Below, in pieces: positions 46,884 to 58,809 of a stretch of 64,000 nt of DNA (the first letter of the stretch is position 1; each line of letters opens with the position of its first letter). A program made the translations under genes and the position numbers. The notes beneath the pieces were generated by a model. That model saw only the letters and a list, made by a program, of their open reading frames with translations, was not told the origin of the DNA and searched no databases. This DNA comes from Maratus speciosus (lineage: Eukaryota; Arthropoda; Arachnida; Araneae; Salticidae). Location of the stretch: positions 36,088,087-36,152,086 of the forward strand of contig OZ010787.1 in NCBI GenBank assembly GCA_963932465.1. Reading direction: 5' to 3'.

Positions 46884-46918
46884 TTAATGGTTGCTGGATG
46901 ACGATCCAGGAACAACCC

Positions 46919-48361
46919 ATATATATATATATATATAAAGATATTTTTTCAAGAAATGGGAAATTATACCTTACGATTTAATGTTTCTTAAATTATTTTT
47001 AAACAATATAAATGTATATATAAGTCGATGCACTTTTTTTTCTTTTCTTCACCCATATTGTGAAAAATAAAAATTATTTTTGTGAAATGTAATATATTTT
47101 TGCAAAACAGAAAATTTGTAATGAAAGATGAAATCAAGTCATCCAAATGACAAATTTGAACAACTTGTTTTGTTTGCAAAACCTAAGAAAATTAAAATAA
47201 TTAATAAAGAGTGTGGTTTTATAGAATTGAATTTTGTGAATCGACGTATTTTATTAAGAGAAATTTTGTGAGGGAACCTATTTTATTAAAAGTAATTTCC
47301 TGAAGGGCTATTTTATTATTATTATTATTATTACTATTATTTTCTTTTTTAGTATGTGTAAAGTGTCTGTAAATAGACCCCAAAATTTACCTGGTTCGAC
47401 ACCTGATATATATATATATATACAGATAATAATTATTTTTTAAATACGACAAAAATTATTTATTAGAATTTATCACATTTTAGGAAAAAGAAACGTATTT
47501 TGTCTCGAGAATAATAATTTTTATTATGTGTGTTTATGCATAACTTTAACATGGTTGCATTAATTCTAAAAACATTTGTTTGTAACCTCAGGACACTATA
47601 TTACGTTATACTTTGTGTGGAAAACAATCATTGTAGTCATTATAATTCTTTCAACGCATAATAATAAAAGAATAATGCATATTAGGATAATTAAAGATAA
47701 TAATTTATTATTTTTAACTTACTAAAAAATTAGCATACTTATTAATTGCATTGCATTTTAGAATCATAAATATTAAAGATAATATTAATGAATTAAGATG
47801 AAGATGATTATTATTAGTATTTTTTTTAGTAGTAAGTATTTACTTAAAAAAAATAATAAGTATATTAAAATATAACTTTTCTGACTTATTTTAAACTGGG
47901 TACTTTTCTTTTTTATTATTATGTATGTTTATGCATCACGTAATGTAACATGGTTCCATTCATACGAATAATATTTGTTTATAGCCACAGGACACCACAC
48001 TATTCGTACATAAACAGAAATGCAATTCTGGGGTTCCATGAATGCACTATTTTATATAAATGTCGTTAAGTCTTATAATTATTTTTTTTTAATCACATGT
48101 ATTATCTCTGGCAATATATATATATATATACAAAATATTAATTATTAATTTAAAAAGTGAATTTGGAAATTTTCACGAAAAAAATTTTGGTACTTAAAAA
48201 TTACTTGAAGTGTCGGATATGATTTCACTCGGACTTTAGTAGGTGATTAAAACTGATTAAGGATCGTTTTTTAACTCTTTGAAGGGTAGTGTGATATATT
48301 ATATCCAACTTCATTTAAATCAAGATTTGAACCAGAAATGTTTTATTAAATTTTACTTTTT

Positions 48362-48396
<35 letters not shown>

Positions 48397-48904
48397 AGAG
48401 GGTAGGGTTGTAAAATCGCTTTTCTTTATTTTGAAATAAAAAAATTTCGAAAATTCCTGTACGAATTCAGCATTTCAGAAACACAATTACTTGCCCCTGA
48501 AAGGGTTAAATATTATTATTGTTTCCTCCAAAAGTATTTTTTCTTTTAAGATTACATTAAAATATAACTTTCATTAAAATATAATTTTTCGTTATTTATT
48601 TATTTTTGAAATTGCTGAAATATTTTTTTTTAATTTCTCAAAATAATTTTGTTTGAAAAATAGTAAGTACATCAATCAGACTTACAGCATAGCTGCCAAC
48701 ATCTTAAGCTTTTCTATACCACAAAAGTTTTATACTAAATTTTACCTTTTTAAATCGCTGTAATTTACCGATTAAATAAGGCAAAAATTTCTATTAAATT
48801 TTTGTGGTACTAAAAAGAGGAAGAGTTGGCAGCTATGATGAGGAACACAAAACTCCTTCAGCAGATGTAACAAGTTGGAAATTGCTCGTCAAACGTGGCA
48901 AATG
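46919..48904. other. AT-rich flank with TA microsatellites
   Basis: TA tracts lie at 46919-46936, 47406-47421 and 48114-48131, T33 at about 48365, and ATT repeats at about 47318-47333. Two loosely similar blocks at 47513-47610 and 47916-48010 share ATTATTATGT-TGTTTATGCAT and CAGGACAC. The 46988-47179 frame has no motif. No gene was found. Confidence 0.5.
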
Positions 48905-50128
48905 AGGTGCGTTCGTACTATAACTAGTTTTATAATTATTTTTTGCACCCCATATTGTACTGAATGTATACTTTTTTGCACTTCATAAAGCGCATAGTCT
49001 GATACATCATTAAAATGCACTTCCAATAATTTTTTCCAATTCCCCGTAATGTAACGGAACACTTTTGACTGTCCCTGTAATTAAACTATACATCCGATTT
49101 TCCTAAAATTTGAAATAGCTCAACAAAACTTTGCAACAATTATATCTTTAAAATTTCAGACCATTCGGAAGGCTGTAATATCATTAAAATGCACTTGCAA
49201 TAATTTTTCCCATTCCCCGTAATGTAACGGAACACTTTCGACTGTCCCTGTAATTAAACTATACATCCGATTTTCCTAAAATTTGAAATAGCTCAACAAA
49301 ACTTTGCAACAATTATATCTTTAAAATTTCAGACCATTCGGAAGGCTGTAATATCATTAAAATGCACTTGCAATAATTTTTCCCATTGGCCGTAATGTAA
49401 AGAAAAAATTTGACTGTCCCTGTAATTAAACTATACATCCGATTTTCCTAAAATTTCAAATGGCTCGACAAAATTTTGCAACAGTTATATCTTTAAAATT
49501 TCAGATCATTCGGAAGGCTGTAATATCATTAAAATGCACTTGCAATAATTTTTCCCATTCCCCGTAATGTAACGGAACACTTTCGACTGTCCCTGTAATT
49601 AAACTATACATCCGCTTTTCCTAAAATTTGAAATAGCTCAACAAAACTTTGCAACAATTATATCTTTAAAATTTCAGACCATTCGGAAGGCTGTAATATC
49701 ATTAAAATGCACTTGCAATAATTTTTCCCATTGGCCGTAATGTAAAGAAAAACTTTTGACTGTCCCTGTAATTAAACTATGCATCCGATTTTCCTAAAAT
49801 TTGAAATGGCTCGACAAAATTTTGCAACAGTTATATCTTTAAAATTTCAGATCATTCGGAAGGCTGTAATATCATTAAAATGCACTTTCAATAATTTTTC
49901 CCATTGGCCGTAATGTAAAGAAAAACTTTTGACTGTCCCTGTAATTAAACTATACATCCGATTTTCATAAAATTTGAAATGGCTCGACAAAATTTTGCAA
50001 CAATCATATATTTGAAATTTCAGACCATTCGGTTGGGTAGTTTTTGCTCTGTTACATGCGGACAGACGGACGGACGGACTGAACGACGACTATAGGTGCT
50101 ACGTATTTATATAATTACGAACGCACCT
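48905..50128. mobile_element. TIR-bounded element made of six 173 bp tandem units
   Basis: AGGTGCGTTCGTA (48905-48917) is perfectly inverted at 50116-50128. Inside, CGTAATGTAA recurs at 49045, 49218, 49391, 49563, 49736 and 49909, a period of 172-173 bp. Units alternate between CCCATTCCCCGT and CCCATTGGCCGT versions. Before the right end lies GGACAGACGGACGGACGGAC. No protein is encoded. Diverged relatives occur at about 7110-7560 and 11440-12480. Confidence 0.8.
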
Positions 50129-52049
50129 AAAAATGAATGTCTCTCAAAAATAAATCTTCTGCAAATATTGCCATCAGTTTTAATGTGTGTCATTTAGTTT
50201 TTCTTGATGTTTATTTATTTATTTATTTATTTATTTACTTATTTATATAATAAATATTATTGTATTTATAAGGACAGGGGCCGTATGTCTGAGGATAATT
50301 TTCAGGACAAATATCAGTAAGTTTTTATAGAATAATAAATCTAGGTTATACGCGCTAAATCTTGGATTATTTAAGGAGAGATTTTCTATAAGAAAATACT
50401 GGTATCAAAAATTTTCAGGATCGGTACGACTTTTGTAAGCAGCGTTGAATTCAGACATTTTTCTCCGGGAGTTATTTCTGTGGCTCCGAGGGGGGGGGGG
50501 GGGGGGGGTGCACTTTTCGATCATTAAAAGCATAAATTTTCAAATCTTATGGGGAGGAATTCAATGGCCCCGGGGGTGCCCCTCCCGAGCCACCCTCTTA
50601 ATTCAACACTGCCTGTAAGGAAAAACTTGTAAGAATATAATTTATTAAATCATTTATTACATTAGAATTAAATTACAATAATTTTATATATTACTTTGAA
50701 AAACTATAATTTGAATTCGAATTATCATTTTTAGTCATTCAATTTTCCCCCATCCCTCTCGCCACAAACACACACTGGGAAAAATATTTTGTGTTATTTT
50801 ACCAGTCGATATTTTCAAGTCCACGCAATATTTTTCAAAAGTTGACATTACAAAATGCTGTTAAGGATAAATGCAACTGAAAACAATCTACTTGTATAAA
50901 AGGCTCTCTGTCTGTATTGTTATACAAAGTACAGATAAGAAAAATGCTCGGAGCGATGTTTTTGTTTGCATTTACTTCTCTAATATCAAACAACTTTTTG
51001 AGGTCTGCCGATTACAGAACTTTCGACGGACCCCACGGCGCGCAACCGCACAGGAAGTAAGTAATTACTCTTCACTATTCTGAGTCGTTTTTCTGTTCGT
51101 CGCACTCTGAAGTACCCGTTAATACAGATTTTTTTTTTTTCATCCTCAAATACGGAAATAATGCTTTGCGTATAAATTGTTAATTTTCTGTCAAAGTCAA
51201 ATGTATATTTCAAAAGCCTCAATATTTAAATTGTTGCAACATGTCAAAAATTATCGAATAAAGCAAATAAACCGACCATAAACTTCTAAAAAATTCTCTT
51301 TTCAGAAATAAATTTATTTAAACAGAATATTTTTTCTAAATAAAATTGCAAATTGATTGTTAGAATTGCTAGGTATTGTTTTATACATGCGGATTAACAG
51401 AGCATTAAATAAACGGTTGTAGAAGCCAAAAGATTTTCCATGAAAATTACCGCATCTCATAAAAGAGAGTATTGAAATTACAGTGGAAAGGTGAAATGAT
51501 ATTTTAAAACTACTACGCACAAAAATGTAATAAAAAATTCAGAAAAATTAGCTATTTTTCATTGGGAATAATTGTTCATTTTAAACAAAAAATAAATAAA
51601 ATTAATTTTAAATAAAAAAAGGGAATTATATAAACCTTGTTAATATAATTAGTTTTTTTTTTTTTTTTAATGAAAATAGCATTGAGTTTGTCAAATAAAT
51701 ACATCCTTAAAATAATTGCTATACTAAGATTACATATTTGACAAATCCTTACGCAATAATATTCTAAAATAAAGCATACAATTTTATTAAATTAAATAAA
51801 GCAGTTTTATAAAAAAATAAGCATTTTTAAAAGTACTAATAATAAAGTCAATTTTTTTTTCATTCTATCAGTGTTATTATATTATAAAAAATATTCTTAT
51901 GTGAAAATAATAATTGTAATCATTTTATCATTTAAACTTTCTCTTATTGTTTATCAAAACTACTAACCTATGTTTTTTTGTTTGTGTGTTTTAATAATAA
52001 ATTAGTCGCACAAGTTAACAACATAAACAGACTCTAAAGAGAGCAGGAC
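50129..52049. other. Non-coding spacer
   Basis: A TTTA/ATTT microsatellite lies at 50210-50240 and G18 at about 50492. A GC-richer patch at 51005-51055 underlies the two opposite frames (50871-51083, 50986-51222), which show no domain. No gene is supported. Confidence 0.5.
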
Positions 52050-52281
52050 CAGTGCCGAAACTAACGGGGTGGGGCAGAGGGGGCAATGCCCCGGGCGCCA
52101 GAACTAAGGGGTGCCAAATGAAGGATTATACCTTTGGAATGGATAATTTTCTTCTGATGGACTGATGGCTTCCATTATTATAAACATCTATTAAAAATGA
52201 AGTGTTAGGTGAAGATGAAAGAGCAGCCGTAAAAAGTTAGAACTCTGATTTTTTGGTCGAAATAAAAAAAATAATAATATA

Positions 52282-52323
<42 letters not shown>

Positions 52324-52820
52324 TTCGAAAAAAAAAATGGCCATTTTTTTCCTTATTCTGACCAGAAAATCAGAGTTCTAACTTTTTACGGCTGCTCTTT
52401 CATCTTCACCTAACACTTCATTTATGTTCATAATAATGGATGTTTCATAATAATGGAAGCCACCAGTCCATCAGAAGAAAATAACTCGGTTAAAGCAGAA
52501 ACTCGGCTAAGCGGGTCTCGGATAATCGGGACTCTACTGTATATTTCATGTTAAAAATGATCGTTAGAATATTTTAGTTGGTTTTCAGATGGGGAGGGGG
52601 TGTCATGACCCCCGTGACTTCCCCCTTGGATCCGCCATTGTAGATTACGTAATTCAGTATTACATATTTTATGAATACATATTTTAAATTTAAAAAAAAA
52701 TTGTAGAAAATTAGTAAAATTCCCTTTCTAAATGTACCCTGCGGAAGAGGAAAGGGGGGGGGGGGGAGGTGCCCAAATCCTTGTTTGCCCCGGATGTAAA
52801 AAAGGCTAGTTTCGGCCCTT
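52050..52820. mobile_element. Probable hAT-like element with internal palindrome
   Basis: Left CAGTGCCGAAACTA faces AAGGGCCGAAACTA on the opposite strand at the right, followed inward by G-rich sequence (GGGGTGGGGC; GGGGCAAAC inverted). No clean octamer duplication was found. An internal palindrome at about 52150-52487 is listed separately. A TATCCGAG-type motif (52520-52555) is a fragment of another TIR element. Non-coding. Confidence 0.5.
52150..52487. repeat. Long palindrome with TA-rich loop
   Basis: Arms of about 110-125 bp share CTTCTGATGGACTG, GTGTTAGGTGAAGATGAAAG and GCAGCCGTAAAAAGTTAGAA with their inverses. The loop contains (TA)n and A/T runs (52285-52340). The right arm has an extra CATAATAATGGA duplication. 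The structure is able to extrude a cruciform. Confidence 0.75.
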
Positions 52821-52966
52821 TTTATCTAAAAGTACGAATTATACTAAAATTCAAATTTATATTTGATTAGCTAATGTGACTACATTGTGCAAATAGTCTT
52901 TCATAAGAATAACAAAAGCGATAATTCAATTATTAAATTTTATCCTATTTATAAAAATCACTATTA

Positions 52967-53356
52967 CCGTATATACTCGCGTATAGGTCGACTCGCGTTA
53001 AGTCGACCCCCTAACTTTCGAATACAAATTCTGCAAAAAATCAAAAACCCGCGTATAAGTCGACCCTAACTTTTTACTCCAATTTTGTGCAAAATCAAAC
53101 CAAATATTTCACTTGCCTATGCGAAAAAGTAGTAAGTAAATAAAAATAAATCATTGAGAAATTTTTTAATGATAAATTATTATTATTTGTATATTTTCTG
53201 TAATATTTTATTATTCATACACATACAAAGTCATAATTTTGCAGTATTCGAAGTTTTATTTTTTATTTTTTAATTGACTCGCGTATAAGTCGAGCCCCCA
53301 AATTTGCTTGCCAAAAATTGTCAGAAATTCCTCGACTTATACGCGAGTATATACGG
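52967..53356. mobile_element. TA-flanked MITE, CCGTATATACTCGCGTATA family
   Basis: The 390 bp unit lies between TA dinucleotides (52965-52966, 53357-53358). CCGTATATACTCGCGTATA is inverted at the right end, and ATAAGTCGA-CCC motifs repeat inside. A single end of the same family is at about 10642. The frame 52887-53069 crosses its left end and is incidental. Confidence 0.85.
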
Positions 53357-53358
53357 TA

Positions 53359-55039
53359 TTTATTTTTTGAATTATAAATAAAACCTGAAAATTTAATAGC
53401 ATAAACGAAATTTAAAGAATTTGACTGTACATTTAAAAGATAGAATTTCGAGAAATGATAGAAAAATTATCTAAAGTTCAAACATGGTCCTTCTTTTTAT
53501 TAAAAAAAAAAAAATAAATAAATAAAAATAAACAAATAAATAAAAACAATGTGAAGTCTTTTTTTTCACACAGCAAAAGAACCTCTTTTTTTTTTCACAT
53601 TAAAATCAGTGGGTTTCTAAAGTCAACTAAAAAATAAAAGAAAAAGTAAAACTCAGGACTTCCTGGAGTATCACAGAACAAGTCTCTTTGGATTGGCTAC
53701 GCTTACAAATGACGTAACTGGGTGGACAAAGGGATTTTTTTAAATAATACAATAATAATAAATAAATACTCGGCAATCTGTCTTAAGAAATCTGTCTAAA
53801 AAATGTGTTGGAATCAAAAGATGGTACGTTCTAATAATTTATACTGCTTGAAAAATTAAAAAGGCACACAGTACTTTTAAGGAGCAATTGGGTATGATAA
53901 GGCTGAATAAAAGCGGGAAAATGATCCTTCTCCAACTACAATTATTTTATTGACCTTTCTTCTCCAACCGTTTGTGGTTAATAACAAAAGGATGGGGATA
54001 TTCAACAACGGAAAGAGACAGAAATACGGAGGTGAAGAAAATACTATCGTCTGACAGAGTGATACTGCAGTGTATGTGAAGTGTAGTTAAAAATGTAAGA
54101 CAAAGATTAACCTAAAAAAAATAAAAAAGAGTTTGACAGTAGAACACAGTTGAATTTTACGTGTATTTGGAACTTAACAAAGTATGCTAATAGGATTAAG
54201 TGGCCCGGGACACAAAATCCTACTTTTTTTATTTATATATATTTTTGAATGAAATTTTTTTTTGTGAAATATGATTTTATGTAATGAATTTATTGCATAT
54301 GAAAAATAATGAAACACTTAAAAAAATTAAAATTTAAACCTATTTACTCTTGAACCACTTATCCGATATGCATAATTTTTGCAATGTTGAGTACAGAAAA
54401 TGTGTAATTTTAATTTGTCGTCAGGATTTTTAAAAATAATAATTATAAAGTTCGCAATAAATTTTTAAATGAAAAAAAAAATAAGTTTTTTCACGAATGA
54501 ATTTTGAATTAGTTAGCATCACAATTCTCACTCTAAATCAAAAATCTCGAAGACAACTTATTAGAAATATAATACAGAAACTCTGTTGAAAATATCATAT
54601 ATATCCTTATAAGGAATTTTAAATATATCCTTTCAAAGTTGGAATAATCACGAAAAAGTTCATTGTGAAATAAATGAAGTTAAAACGTTTTCTTCAGAGG
54701 ACGAGTCGCACGGCATTACAAGATTAAAAAAAAAGGGGGGGGGGGGTATATCTCCGAATATAATCATGCTGAAAGCATGCGTTTGCAGTATTTAAATCAA
54801 AAATATCTAACTCTTTAACTCTAAAAAATATTTCTTTAACCCAATAAAAATATGAAGAATTTTGAGAATTTTCTCTCTTGCACCACATTAGCCTAAACAA
54901 GGTAAATTTAACCAGCATAGTTAAAATATTTTAAACAATTGTAAACACTTATATGAGAAAACAAATAAAATGGAGTTATAATTTTAATTAAAGAAATAAC
55001 ACTTTGTAAAAATCACCATAAAATTAAAACAATGCATAG
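53359..55039. other. Non-coding spacer
   Basis: It contains A12 (about 53502) and G11 (about 54736). I recognise no gene or boundary. The 54724-54918 minus frame has no motif. Confidence 0.45.
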
Positions 55040-55082
55040 GACGCGTTTCGAGCTTAAAAATAAATTAATAACCGGTCATCAG
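55040..55082 (-). ncRNA. Hammerhead-ribozyme-like core
   Basis: On the minus strand CTGATGA (55076-55082) is followed after 26 nt by GAAACGCGTC (55040-55049). This is the core order of minimal hammerhead ribozymes with a very short stem III, found in many retroelements. Stem II is only partly paired and stem I pairing is poor, so activity is doubtful. No retroelement frame was recognised nearby. Confidence 0.35.
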
Positions 55083-57008
55083 GTACTGTAAACAGGTATC
55101 CATAAGCGGACGAGGTCACAAACGAACAGACAAGGAAAGGAGGACAGATTACAATGAGTGCGGCAGATAACGCTAGCAGTGATTTTTACAAAGTGTCATC
55201 ATATTAATTGTGAGTTATTGCCATTTTTCGGTGCTTTTTCTACTATATTTTTAATCAAGGTTTCTACAGGTCAGGGAATTTCCCTGATTTTAGGTAAGAT
55301 GAACACCAGTATTTTCTTAGAGAAAAACTTGTCTTTCGCAATCGCACGGTTATACAAGTTGCGTTTTTCTACATAAAAATACTGGTATTACAGCTGAATG
55401 TTTAGGAACCATGTCAATGTATTAAAAATATTAAAATAGTTAAATTCATTGAAATACTTAATTACAAAATTGTTTAAAGAAATAATCTTTTTGCTTCTCA
55501 TTTTTTAAGCTTGCGCATTATCGGGATTCAGTCGTCTAAAAATCAAAATATTTTGATTTTACGATCTAACACATTTCAAAATATTCCTTGTAGTGTAAAT
55601 ACGAACGAATAACAAGAAATTTTTAAAAGGTTTCCTGGGATTTAAAAGACAAAATAAATCTGAATCATGCACTTTTTTCACACAAAACCACATAAAATAA
55701 AGCCTTGAAAACATAATTTTATGTATAATTTAGTGTAGCATAAATAATGTACTAAATAATCATAAATAAACATGCTTAATATAGTATAAATAAGCAAATA
55801 TATACTAAAATCTGAGTGTATGTATGTATTTCCTATGCATGTCTTCCTTAGATATTCCTTGAGTGGGAGAACAGGATAATTTGTGATTCGAAACAAACAT
55901 AATTTATTGGCAAAAAAAACAGTTAAGAAAATAGTACTAAAAATTTAAAAAGTGAAATCTATTTCTCACATTACCAACGAGTTCTGAATTTTTTTAAGAA
56001 TACTTTCTTAATAAATGGTGGAAAAAGTTTTGTTCTATTTTTTAAGGAGAAGAGGAAATAATAAGGATTATTAAATATTTATTGATGCCATTTTACGAGA
56101 AAAAAAAAAAAGAAAAGGAAAAAGAAAGAAATGTTTAATATGAATATACAAATTAATCGCCGTAAAAGTGCATACTTTTTTAATAAAATGTGCATCATTT
56201 TTAAAACAAAGCGTCCGTTTTAATTGGTAAAATTAAAATATTAGTAATAGCAGTCAGCTCAAATATTAGTGACTCAATTTCTAAAGGACAAATACTTTCG
56301 CATATGAAAGTTGCATTAGTAAAAATGTGTAATTTCATTGCTAAAACTTCCAAGCAAATGTATCAACTGAAAAGATCCAAAGGTAAATTTCGCAATTTTT
56401 GTCTAAATTACATTAAAAGCGATATGATTACATGCTTCAAATTAATATTACAAATGTTTTATAAATGTAGAAATAAATGAGATTTATTTTCAATTTTCCT
56501 TCTTTTTTCCTTTTCTGTTTTTGCGTAATCGAAAGATTTCATGTAGTCGTAATTCAACACAACTAATTGCCATACATCAAATTGTCGTTATCTCTGATAA
56601 AACAAAAGTTTTTTTTTTTTTAAAGAATCAGAAAAAATCTTCCATTTACACGAAATAAAATTTTAAATGTTTTTATCAAATTCGTCTTTTAATTGCTTGC
56701 GTACTACTGATAATTGTCGGATAAAAATTGTTGCAAATTTGTTATTTAAGCTATCCTTTATAACGAGCAATGTCAAATAACTGTTGATAACGGTGACAAA
56801 TGTTTTTTTTCCCTGTGTCCTCTCCGCGAAGGAAAAAATCCTGTCGAATTTTCCCTCTCAACACAGTCGGCGAACTTCTGACAAGAAATCCAACCCTCTG
56901 GTTTGCGCTAGACAGAATGAAATGGGGGTGAAATTTTCCCAGCCGTTCGGCCGTCTGCTTGGTCTTTTAAGGTATAAGGAAAATTTGATCTCCGGTCTTT
57001 AGAGAGTT
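55083..57008. other. Non-coding spacer
   Basis: No supported gene was found. The frames at 55158-55376, 55678-55896 and 56784-57002 lack recognisable motifs. Confidence 0.45.
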
Positions 57009-58177
57009 AAGAAGAAAGAAAAAACAGAATTTTTGTTAAATAAACTGATTCTAAATTAACAGCCTTTGTTTACAAAATGATACGTATTTTAAAATATTAT
57101 TAGGTTGCACAAGCCTGCAAAAGTTGGGTTATGTCATGCTCTTTAGCTTTTGATAATTGATTCTTATATATTCTGTACTGCTGAATCCGAAATTGACATT
57201 CATTTTTAACTATCATATCAGGATTTTTCGCAAATTGCGAATTTCAAAGTTAAGAAGTTCAATGTTAAAATTGAATTTCCTCCCCCATCTCATCGGACCA
57301 CTCAGCTGTTTAGCTGTAAGAATCCCAGGATAAGCAAAAATATCGAATAAATTTTTTAATAAAATAAAATAAAATAAAATAAAAAATGTTTTACACATGT
57401 TTTATAGTATGAGATTTTCGCTATATTTTAACTTACACATTTGCGATTTGCAAAAAAATTCTAACGCGATGGTTAAAAATGAAGGTCATTTTCAGATTCA
57501 GTGCTAAAAAGTGCGTAAAAATCAATTATCAAAAGTTAAAAAACACAACCATCTCCTCTACTTTATTGTATTCGATTTTTGTTATTCTTTAAATTTGAAA
57601 ATTTATGATTTGCGAAATATCCTGACATGAAGGTTAAAAATTAAGGTAATTTTCGGATTCAGTGCTAAAAAATACATAAAAGTTAAAAAACCCAACAATC
57701 GCAGTCTTGTATTGTCTAATATATAACTTTTTCTTAAACGCCTTGGCAGAAATCTATCCGAAATTTTTTGTGTTATCCTGTAAAATAAGTATAAATGGTA
57801 ACCACCGAAAATCTTAATAATATCATTTTGCTATCGGATTTGTGCCAGTATGTAAAATGCAATCTCGATCGGATATTTAAAAGTGGGTTAAAGTTAGAGT
57901 ACAAATTTTGAACTGGAAAAACATACATATGATTGTTGAAGTAACATATAAAAACTTATAAAAAAAAAACATAATTTTTGTTAAAAGAAATCGTAAAAGA
58001 AACAGTCTCAAATCCTGACAAAATAAAACATAAGTTATTTTAGCCAATTTGAGACTTAATCATAATACTTGTAGGATTTTTTTTCAAAGCGCAGATACAC
58101 ATGAAGTAAGATCTTCGAATACTTTAAACACTTGGTATATGATACGAATTTGAATATATCCAACTGAGCGAAAAAAT

Positions 58178-58248
58178 GCCCAGGCTGGGAATCGAACCCA
58201 GATCCTTGGCTTACAAGGCCAATGCTTTTCCGTTTAAGCTAACTGGGC
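58178..58248 (-). tRNA. tRNA-Thr (UGU), copy 1
   Basis: It folds as a 71 nt cloverleaf. The acceptor GCCCAGT pairs with CCTGGGC except at the last pair. The D stem GCTT/AAGC has a GG-containing loop. The anticodon stem TTGGC/GCCAA encloses CTTGTAA, giving anticodon UGU for threonine. The T stem CTGGG/CCCAG encloses TTCGATT. Box B GGTTCGATTCC is perfect. A T6 run (58171-58176 on the complement) directly follows as a Pol III terminator, and the discriminator is A. No intron. It could be a functional gene or a tRNA-derived repeat. Confidence 0.75.
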
Positions 58249-58452
58249 CGACAACCAGCCAACATATTTCGCTCAGAAAACCTTATTGGTAGAACATCTG
58301 GTCTGTCATGTAGACAGCTCAACAGAATTAACCGCAGGTAATGGAACTCCATATAAACGATGGATACGTAGATGAACTATTATTTTAACCCAATCAAACT
58401 GATTGGTAAAGTTATCATACGAATTTGAATGTATCCAACTGAGCGAAAAAAT

Positions 58453-58523
58453 GCCCAGGCTGGGAATCGAACCCAGATCCTTGGCTTACAAGGCCAATGC
58501 TTTTCCGTTTAAGCTAACTGGGC
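58453..58523 (-). tRNA. tRNA-Thr (UGU), copy 2
   Basis: Identical in sequence and flanks to the copy 275 bp upstream, with the same T6 terminator at 58446-58451. Confidence 0.75.
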
Positions 58524-58727
58524 CGACAACCAGCCAGCATATTTCGCTCAGAAAACCTTATTGGTAGAACATCTGGTCTGTCATGTAGACAGCTCAACAG
58601 AATTAACCGCAGGTAATGGAACTCCATATAAACGATGGATACATAGATGAACTATTATTTTAACACAATCAAACTGATTGGTAAAGTTATCATACGAATT
58701 TGAATATATCCAACTGAGCGAAAAAAT

Positions 58728-58762
58728 GCCCAGGCTGGGAATCGAACCCAGATCCTTGGCTT
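58728..58762 (-). pseudogene. tRNA-Thr 3' half at array breakpoint
   Basis: Only the T arm, 3' acceptor and part of the anticodon arm are present. The sequence then turns round into the inverted copy. Confidence 0.7.
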
Positions 58763-58774
58763 GGATCTGGGGCT

Positions 58775-58809
58775 AAGCCAAGGATCTGGGTTCGATTCCC
58801 AGCCTGGGC
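58775..58809 (+). pseudogene. Inverted tRNA-Thr 3' half
   Basis: The mirror of 58728-58762 across a 12 bp spacer, forming a perfect 35 bp hairpin. The matching 5' fragment (GCCCAGTTAGCTT) lies at the far end of the inverted unit, about 59015-59028. Confidence 0.7.

Larger units (their letters stand above)
42599..46918 (-). mobile_element. Penelope-like retroelement with permuted domains (Naiad type)
   Basis: In coding sense the order is Zn-linker, GIY-YIG endonuclease, CxC motif, reverse transcriptase, then about 1.8 kb of AT-rich 3' region. Canonical Penelope elements carry the endonuclease after the RT. The N-terminal endonuclease plus CxC linker is the published hallmark of the Naiad/Chlamys clade, which is biased to microsatellites. 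TA tracts on both sides (42552-42598, 46919-46936) agree with that. The 5' side stops abruptly at TA and lacks an in-frame ATG, so the copy is probably 5'-truncated. A two-stem hairpin lies at 42783-42868. Borders are approximate. Confidence 0.8.

Noticed and set aside
48905..50128. CRISPR-like regular repeats
   Set aside because: The units are contiguous 173 bp tandem repeats without unique spacers, in a eukaryotic context, bounded by transposon-like ends.
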